Shown here: positions 56,583 through 64,000 of the stretch, one piece after another
Position numbering within the stretch: the stretch's first letter is position 1
Layout of the letters: each line of letters opens with the position of its first letter
Source: Phaseolus vulgaris
Lineage: Eukaryota; Streptophyta; Magnoliopsida; Fabales; Fabaceae
DNA length: 64,000 nt
Assembly: GCF_000499845.2 (NCBI RefSeq)
Contig: NC_023757.2
Coordinates: forward strand, 3,692,118 to 3,756,117
Direction of reading: 5' to 3'
Translations under genes and position numbers: made by a program
Notes under the pieces: generated by a model
What the model was told of the DNA's origin: nothing
Databases searched by the model: none
Seen by the model: the letters and a program-made list of their open reading frames with translations, nothing else

Positions 56583-58620
56583 AATAGCCTTCTCTTGCTA
56601 CTTGTTGATGAAGTGATGCTACCAAACCAATAAAAAGTAATAAAAAATAGGATTTGTTTAGTATTTTTGTCTTCTTATTTGTTTTGTTTTGTTTTGATAG
56701 AAATGTAGAAATAGGAGCATTGGCCATGGTCAAATGTAAATCTTGGTGGAGGCTTTAATAAAATATTTCTATCACTAAATGGTCTAGGCACATTTTAATG
56801 ATTTATTTAAGATAGTAAATGCTCTCATTAACTACTCTATTGCTTTATCATGTGCTGTGTTAGGAGTAAACCAGTCATATTTGAAGTTATTTTAAATAGA
56901 TGTTCACACATACAATAAGATACTTGTTTTGATAATAATTATTTTAAGAATATCATTTAAAATAAATTTGATTCAATTGATAGTATGAAAAATATTTATA
57001 TACTTTATATAAAAATTAAAAGCTTCATGAAAGAAGTAACTAAAATAAAATGCTACATAAAAAAACAATACAAGAAAATTAATAAATAAAGTTTAGGCAA
57101 CTAAACATTTGTCACTAATCATTTTAGTAAATATAAAATATATACATATATAAGATATAAAATATCAAAATCCCCTTAATGAGAACAATTTAAACATTAA
57201 CGGTTTATTCGAGGCGGTGAATTCGAGTTATGTAACGAATTGATATCATTCATTATGTATAAAAGACTCTCATTAATGCACATAAAATTTAATTTTTTCA
57301 TCAGTATATGTTGTAATTATCTTTTAATGACAATAATTATGATCTTTATTACTCTAACGAGCTATGGATAATTACAAAGTTCATCATTAGTCGTCAAAGG
57401 CGGAAAATTCTCCCTCCACCTTCATATTAATTGTGAAAAGTCGGTTTTAACATTTTTAAAAAATTTTAATAATCCTAAATGAAGCATAACCTCACCATTT
57501 TAAATAACCTCCACTACATCCCCGCACCCCATACCTCCCTTCCCGCCACAACATTCTTCTCCATTCGCAAAGACATGTTTTAATTTTAATCATAAGATAA
57601 ATCCACACTTACCAGAAGGCTTGAATCTCTTGTAGTTAGAAGTTTTTCCTCCGACAACATCGAAAAAATTTTATTAAGAAAATAATTATTGTTGTACTTA
57701 CAATTGTTCAATAAAGTGGATTATTATTACAACCTGAAGCAAATTGTGAACCCTTGGAACATAAAGTTTCTCCTATAATGCGCAAATTATTTATTTATTT
57801 TTAGTTTTGTACTCATTTTTGTACCTTGCTGGTTTTTTTTTCTGGGTTTTGTGGCTTTTAGATTGTACAATAAGCGAATGAAAACACAACTACCACTAGT
57901 AAAAACACCACAAAATGTACCTCAACTGCCAACATTCACCACCAACCATCACAAGAAAAAACCACCACTTAAAAATGAAGAAGATACCACATTGTCCACC
58001 ATATTCATAAATGCATTGTTGGAAATAAAAAAATATATGGAGGTGTATGGAGAATTTGCCATCGTCAAAGTATGACCATAGCTCGACCCACTATCATAAA
58101 GTCGAATTCTCAAGTTTGGGGGGTTGTGATTCCATCGTCACCATGATAAGAACATTTGACACCCACCGTGAGGTCCAGATAAAATATCCTCAAACCACAT
58201 ATTTCGTATAGTATTTGCCAGTATTCCTACCCCGAGTTCATTGAGATGACATCACTATGGTCAATAACTGCATCCAAGGTATTTTTCGCTTTGAAACTTA
58301 GAACTTTGTCAAATTTTTATCTTAAGAGGCATCTCAAATAATTAAGGAAGGAAGATATATTTAAATTGCTCTTGGCCTTGACCCTTAAACAATATGTAAT
58401 TATTGAGTGTACCAGAATATTAATATATATTTAAAAAACATCCAATGTAAATAATCATGCAAAGATAATTTTAAAATTATTATATACAAAGGTTTAAAGT
58501 TTATAAGAAAGCTAATAATAAATAAAATCTAGATGAGCATATATGTGTTTCAATTAATTTTTAAAAAAGTTGAAGACGTCTAATTTTGTTTGTCATTTTC
58601 TAGTTTCAACTTCTTATCAC
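56583..58620. other. LBD 3' UTR, then repeat-derived intergenic DNA
   Basis: About 56583-56780 is the probable 3' UTR. 57180-58140 reads like decayed LTR-element sequence. At 58155-58185 ACATTTGACACCCACCGTGA is close to the TTGGCGCCCACCGTGGGG leader common just inside the 5' LTR of plant Gypsy elements. A copy of the dispersed repeat also found near 38.3 kb follows at about 58315-58410. Confidence 0.4.
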
Positions 58621-59614
58621 TACAAAATGAATAGTTTTTACAGTTCCATTAAGTTGATACCATCAATTCCATTACTTTCATTTGACATTTGCATAGGTGT
58701 CATCACGTGACAAATTTAATAATTTTTAATATTTTACGGGATTCACATTTGATTTCAGATTTTTTGTAAATTGGGTCTCTTTAGATTTACTTTTAGTGGC
58801 ATTTTTTCCCCGTACATCTCGTGGTGTCCAATTTTTGCTTCAGTGTTGATTTTGTTTGCATATCTATTATGTGACTTTCTCAGCATCGATGTGGCCATTG
58901 GGTGTTGGTGGGGTTGTGTCTTGGTGGCGGTTGTTCCAGTTCGTATGGATGGGTGTGTGGTGTGTATACTCTCTTCATGCCTCTTCAATTAGGGTCACAT
59001 TAACTTTTAAGTTGGGCTTTGACTTCCAAGTTAGTCCTAATCAAGCCCAAATTGATCCTACTTATGTGTGTATTTTTTTACACAACAAAAACATAATTCC
59101 TATACATATTTCTACTCTATTTTATGTACATCTATACATATTTACAAGGCTAAGAAAATTAAAAAAGAAAGTCAAAATGTTACTCTCCATAAAAGGAGAA
59201 TCTTCTGAAGCTCTTCTTCCTCCTTCAATCTTCTAGCCATGATCTAGTTAAAGGCATAATATGACTATTCTAAAATGATCCTCCATTACCTCTAAGTCAA
59301 GAGAGTAAGGTTGCACTCTACTAAAAATGTTAATTAGATAATAGAGTAAACCTCACAACTTTAGAGAATGATCCTTAACATAAAAAAGATTAAAGTATTA
59401 GGATCAAGAAGAACCTCATGGAAATAATTGAGAGTGTTTAGCCAGCTACCCATGAGAGCGAGTTTACCCTTTTATACGTTGAAATTCATTATCCTCCTTA
59501 GAGAAAGATGATTTGAACTAGGAGAGAAACCTTAAATATTGTATTATTTGTCAGATGCAATCCTCCCTAGTCATTAGACCTAATCATCAGTAGATCATTG
59601 AAACACAAAACTTT

Positions 59615-59820
59615 CATATCTTAGTCAGGAGTGGCTTAGTGTAAAAAATAATCAGAATTAGTTAGGAGTGGCTTGAGAAAAAAATACTCAAAAGGTTAGC
59701 CAAAAGTAGCTACGGGCTCAAAGAATACTCATTTAAGTCAGGAGTAGCTTGTATCAAGAATATTAAATTAAGCCAAGAATGACTTGTGTCAAGAATACTC
59801 AAGGGGTTAGCGAGTAATAA
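59615..59820. repeat. Minisatellite, about 30-40 bp degenerate unit
   Basis: Repeated units of the form TTAGTCAGGAGTGGCTTGTG..CAAGAATACTCA. The same unit type as at 41480-42060, so both come from one repeat family. Confidence 0.65.
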
Positions 59821-60527
59821 GTGCTAAACATTCTTAATTTTCATATCAAATTAGGCATGAAAAATGAACGACTGCATGTAAAATATCATGAAAATAATCC
59901 TTTTTTCCTTCAAATCATCTTGAATTAAGAAGAAACAAGAATATGAAGAAATTGATGGAAACTTGCAAAAAGATGAAGAAAATTGCAACAAAACAAAGGA
60001 GTAGAAGAAATGACCAATTCGTTTAGCACATACATCCAAGATTTAGTGTATCGGTAACAAAAAACACTAAAGCAAACATTCTCCAAAACATTGAGTGTCA
60101 AAGGAATGCGTTGAACAAATCTAAGCCAGAGAAGGATCCAATTTAATGAATTCGGGAGGCTGAGTGAATTCAGCAAGCTCTGAGCGAAAAAAAGGTCTTT
60201 AATGAGCAACAAAACCTAAATTCGCTTAGGCTAGGCTTGGAGCTAATCTAGAGAGAAATGATTTCTTTAAGAGAAGGAAAAGTCAAAATCGCTTGGGTTT
60301 GGCTTGAAGTTGATTCAAAGTGAAAAGGTTTCTTCGTGTTTAAGAAATTATTTCGTTGATCCAGGCTTGAAGCAAATCCTTTAAATATTAGGAAACCACA
60401 AATTTCGTTAAGCTTAGAAAAGGCTTTGAGCCAAGAGGTTTCTTCAAGGTGAAGAAAGCTAATTCGCTCATCAAATTGGCTAGGCACTGAGCAAAAGGAA
60501 AATCTAAAGGAACTCCTCGCTAAAGTT

Positions 60528-60535
60528 TATAAATA
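60528..60535 (+). promoter_or_regulatory. TATA box in a probable LTR fragment
   Basis: TATAAATA in the context GTTTATAAATAGGGAGG. Confidence 0.4.
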
Positions 60536-61378
60536 GGGAGGTCTTGGTACTTCATTGGAGGTTGAAACACAAGTTTACTAAATAGAGGAGAAAGCATGCT
60601 TAATAAATACAAAATTATCAAAATTGAGTGATATAGTCAAGTTGTTATATGTGTCTCACGTGACCATTTTAACTATAAGAGATAATGTTAAAACAATTGT
60701 TTTTAAACATTTTAGTTTTATCATATTTGTTATAAATTTCTTTAAGAAATTGTTTTATGTTTCATCAGATAAAACATGTTTGAAAAAGATTAATGAAAAT
60801 GTATCTCCTTAAGCTCTTATTTTTCAATGAATCATTTTAGGTCAATCCTACATCTGATGTAGCCTATCAAATACAATAATTATAGCTTGATCACTAATCA
60901 GAGTATGAGAAGATAACATATACAAATTATCCATAAGAGTTAGCAAAGTGTGTTTGATATAACACACCAAATGAAAGAATTTGAGTCTGATTGTTTTACA
61001 AACCAAATCATCGTCTTAGCATCTTTAATAAAGGGATATTTACTAAAAAAAATTAAAGTTTAATAAAATCACAATTCAACCCTCTATTCTTGTGATTTTA
61101 CTATTCTTCACATTAAAGAAAGAGAAGTGGAGACCAGAAGAATAAATATAAGAAGTATGACAAAAAAGAAATAAAGAAGAAGATTTCATGAAGAGTGACA
61201 AGAGGAAGACTCCAAACTTTGGAAAAGAAGATTAAAGGACTTGTACTTTGTGTAGTTTCTTAGTCTTTAGATGAACTTGAGAGAATAAGGAACTCCATAT
61301 GTTGAACTTGAGAGACATTGGATGAAATTCATGCATCTTGAGTTAGAATTGCCTTTTGAAGCTTCTGACTACCACATG

Positions 61379-61831
61379 CACTACAAGAAAATTATTAAAT
61401 AGCAACTAAATTTAAAGACAAAAAATAATTAGTCACTATATTGATTAAATTAGATACTATTATAGAGACTAAAAAATTATTGGTATCTAAAGTGATTTCT
61501 ATTATTAATAAAAATTTATAAAATGGTTTCTAAATTGACATCTGAATTAACTACTTAGGTTTTAACTACTAATACTTTAAATTTTAAATTAGTCTCTAAA
61601 AGACTAATAAAGACTAATTTATAATATAAAGTAGTGAGTAGCTAAAACCTTAGTAGCTAATGGTTAGATACCAATTTAGAAATTACTATATAATTTTTTA
61701 TTAATAATAGAAACTACTTTAGATACCAATAATTTTTTTTAGTTTATAAAATGGTATCTAATTTAATCAATATAGTAACTAATTATTTTGGTCTCCAAAA
61801 TTAGTTTCTATTTAATGATTTTCTTGTAGTG
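61379..61831. mobile_element. Non-autonomous CACTA element
   Basis: Starts CACTACAAGAAAATTATTAA and ends TAATGATTTTCTTGTAGTG. Palindromic interior with the same motif order as the other copies. Flanking triplets ATG and GTA do not match, so the target duplication is lost or the site was altered. Confidence 0.9.
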
Positions 61832-62660
61832 GTATCACTTTGAAAGTGCACAAGGGGATAGTTTGACTTTTTCACTTTACCTTTTTAGCTTTCAAAAGTC
61901 TTTTTGAGACTTACATGTGATTTCTCCAAGAGTCATCAATGTTTTTCATATAATCATTACATTCCTAGGAGTGAATGAGACAACAAAAATGAGTAAACTT
62001 TATTAATTAAGAGTTAACTTCACTAAATAAAGATTAACACCTATTAATCCTTGAAATTAAGGAGTGCACACTATATAAAGGAGTCTTCTCCATTTATAAA
62101 CATGAATATATCTTGGAATTGAATGAAAGTCTCCTTTGTAGGTTTTGTAAGAGTTTCATTTTTCTCTTCTCTTGTTTTGGTTCTTATCTTCATAAGCTTT
62201 CACAAATGATGAATCATCTTGCACTTTTCTTTAGCTTTTGGATTAAAGGTAGCGTGTTCTTACTTCATTCTCTTCTCTCAATCCATTTTTTATTTTCTTT
62301 TGCAAAATATTCTTATTTTACAAAGTTCGTTTTTATGACTTTTCAGTAGCATACAAATTTAAATCATCAAGATTACATGCTTTTGCAAATTTCTTCTTCT
62401 CAAACACCTCTTGATTTGATAAAGATTCTCACCTTCACATCCCAACGCTTATCAAATGAAATCTCGCAACATAATTTTAAAAAGTTTTAAAACATAATTC
62501 AACACTCTCTTCTTTTGTTTTGATATGTTTTCACACTTGTGTTTTTCTATTTTTTTCTTATTTTTCTTGTAATGTTTGTTAAAAAGTTGATTATAGTGGA
62601 TTATCTATGTTGGGGTGATTATACAACTCATCATCTCTAAATCGGTATCAAGAAACTTAT
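61832..62660 (+). repeat. Probable Copia 5' LTR fragment with TATA box and primer-binding site
   Basis: A TATA box (CTATATAAAGGAG at 62071-62083) is followed by a leader-like TC-rich stretch, and at about 62642-62652 by TCGGTATCAAG, close to the tRNA-Met primer-binding site TGGTATCAGAGC used by Copia elements. No Copia coding sequence follows, so this is a solo or truncated LTR. The CACTA copy at 61379 lies just upstream. Confidence 0.5.
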
Positions 62661-63294
62661 CTTGAACAATTTTATCTAAAGACAAATTATTTTTTCAAAA
62701 AAGCATGTAAAGATCCAACAATATTTGAGTTACCGCTTCTAACAATAATCAAATCAACCTGATAATCAAAAGAATAAAAACAACTAAATAATAAAAGAAA
62801 ATCAAGAAGTATAAATCTCGATCTAAAATCCTAATTTTAAATTTACAGGGAATAATCAACATAAAAAATTTAAAAAATAAAAGATAAAACACAACACAAT
62901 TTCAAAGCTTATCTCTTGGCTATAATACTTATATATAATAAAAATGTTGGATGGATGTTATAATTATAATATGGATATATTTATGTTTTTCTAATCGGAA
63001 TACATTAACAACTATATTATTTTTTATAGTACTTTAATATATATTTTTTTATATAATTTAGTTATTACATATATATATTAAAACTATCATAAAACATCAG
63101 ATCAAAAGATATATACATAGGAGTGTCATCAAAAGCAAAATTTTCCTATTCAATCTCATGAAGAGCCATCCATACTATAATGTTAACTTAAATAGTGGCA
63201 ATCTTAACCTTCGACACTGCTTCATGCTAATGAATTTGTATATATACATGCGGATTCCGACATGAAAGTACCACATTAATTTCAAACAATTTAA
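62661..63294. other. Intergenic, AT-rich; 3' flank of the CCT gene
   Basis: No gene; the last part includes the 3' UTR of the minus-strand CCT gene. Confidence 0.4.
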
Positions 63295-63561
63295 TTATAC
63301 TCTCTCTTCTTTTTTGTTTAGCAAAGGAAAAATGGGTGGTGTTGCTAAAGAAGGCCTCTTTACAAACCTCCCTTTCATTCTTGGTCTTTTCTCCGCATTC
63401 AGTTTTCGAACCTCATACCTTATTTTCTTCGAGAACAACCTTTTACGTCGCTTTTCTCTATATCTTGACACTCTTGCTTCTCTTCCACCGTCTGCCATTG
63501 CTGCATCACACCCAAATAATTCCCCACTACGATGCTCAAACTCCACTCCACACGTTCTCTG
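63295..63561 (-). CDS. CCT-domain protein, last exon (partial gene)
   Basis: The exon encodes a full CCT domain (63483 down to 63355): [20 protein letters not shown] then [20 protein letters not shown] and VKR, followed by 19 residues to TAA at 63297-63295. FSKKIRY with [18 protein letters not shown] resembles CMF/CIA2-type proteins more than CO-like (FEKTIRY) or PRR-type ones. An in-frame TAG touches the exon's 5' side (63564-63562) next to an acceptor-like ATTAG|CAG, so this is a 3' exon, starting at 63561 or 63558. Upstream exons were not found before the window end and presumably lie beyond 64000. Family role: nuclear regulators in flowering, light or plastid-import gene control. The CCT domain carries nuclear targeting and NF-Y/DNA contacts. 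Confidence 0.85.
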   Translation of the reverse strand, partial: QRTCGVEFEHRSGELFGCDAAMADGGREARVSRYREKRRKRLFSKKIRYEVRKLNAEKRPRMKGRFVKRPSLATPPIFPLLNKKEERV

Positions 63562-64000
63562 CTAATACATTACCATTAATAATGCAATGTTACTATAAAC
63601 ATTTTCAACTACTATATCATCAAATCACCTATGCTTATAAGATGCTTAACTTTCGAAACATCGTATCAAAAAGTACATTTACAGTAGTTGTTATATAGCT
63701 ATAACGGTATAAAAAGTTCCCCAATAAAATTGTGTTAAAATGTTGAAAATATAATTTAAATAAGTATAATCAAAACTATGCCACATACTCTTGCTTTACC
63801 CAAGTTCCAAATGAATAAACAATATAAAAAAACAACTATAGAGAGGAGTGAAAAATGTGAAAATTGTATATTGAAATAAAATGCACCATATTATAACTAT
63901 CATATGCTCTAAATTCGGAAACTCCTCTTAAATGTGTGTCTGTGTCAATATCCGACACTCTTATCGAACACTGACACTCATATGACACCTGTAAGATACG
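63562..64000 (-). other. Probable intron of the CCT gene; GTGTC motif patch at the end
   Basis: AT-rich without further CCT-gene exons. From about 63935 a GTGTC/GACAC-rich patch (GTGTGTCTGTGTCAATATCC, CGAACACTGACACTC) matches the style of 37905-37985 and may be the edge of a transposon running out of the window. Confidence 0.4.

Larger units (their letters stand above)
58621..61378. other. Repeat-derived intergenic DNA (LTR-like fragments)
   Basis: No intact coding region. 59000-59280 has LTR-like composition; 59615-59830 is a minisatellite (listed); 60100-60560 has short repeated phrases around GGCTTGGAGC and AAGGTTTCTTC and ends in a TATA box followed by leader-like sequence. It probably contains pieces of one or more LTR retrotransposons. 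Confidence 0.4.

Noticed and set aside
58755..59236. Open frames on both strands, including a 126-codon one
   Set aside because: No recognisable domain; the frames overlap on opposite strands in repeat-like DNA.
63314..63698. Plus-strand open frames of 83 and 120 codons
   Set aside because: They are antisense to the clear CCT-domain exon.
1..64000. tRNA and rRNA genes
   Set aside because: Read-through for the T-loop GGTTCGAAT-type signature and rRNA-like blocks gave nothing convincing; a covariance-model search would be decisive.

Overview
The window reads as nuclear DNA of a dicot plant. Genes are sparse, have GT-AG introns and belong to plant-only families (CRF-type AP2/ERF, DUF1218, CLE, S-protein homolog, LBD, CCT). 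They sit in very AT-rich DNA full of retrotransposon and CACTA-transposon debris. The repeat style suggests a legume, perhaps Phaseoleae, but that is an inference from memory of such sequences.

Layout, left to right. 1-2286: 3' part of a LINE with RT tail, zinc-binding region and RNase H. 2.3-7.2 kb: AT-rich intergenic DNA. 7.2-8.9 kb: an ERF118/CRF10-like transcription factor gene on +, whose leader holds a spliced upstream ORF. 9-19.4 kb: intergenic, with MITE-like copies, one long CACTA copy and a tnp2-type CACTA transposase fragment containing a 237-bp tandem duplication. 19.6-25.0 kb: three-exon DUF1218 membrane-protein gene on +, whose second intron carries an internally deleted Copia element with both LTRs and a 5-bp target duplication. 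25-28.7 kb: tandem repeats, a MITE-like element and a CACTA copy. 28.7-35.5 kb: complete L1-type LINE with a perfect 16-bp target-site duplication, overlapping ORF1/ORF2 and only two in-frame stops. 36.8-37.1 kb: CLE27-like peptide-hormone gene on +. 37-47 kb: repeat debris, more CACTA copies, and an unrecognised exon-like, GC-richer island near 43.5-45.6 kb. 47.5-48.0 kb: S-protein-homolog gene on -, flanked by CACTA copies. 49-55 kb: AT-rich DNA with a perfect 29-bp hairpin. 55.3-56.6 kb: class II LBD gene on +. 57-63 kb: LTR-element debris and one more CACTA copy. 63.3-63.6 kb: last exon of a CCT-domain gene on -, whose 5' part lies beyond the window.

The six host genes look unrelated and are not a cluster. 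The strongest shared theme is one non-autonomous CACTA family, about nine copies, alongside a decayed piece of a CACTA transposase. The points most worth checking are the spliced uORF of the ERF gene, the CLE27-like gene with Cys at CLE position 6, the young LINE with its TGATG stop/start overlap, the intronic Copia deletion derivative, the duplicated tnp2 fragment and the 29-bp perfect hairpin. I found no tRNA or rRNA gene, no CRISPR array and nothing prokaryotic.
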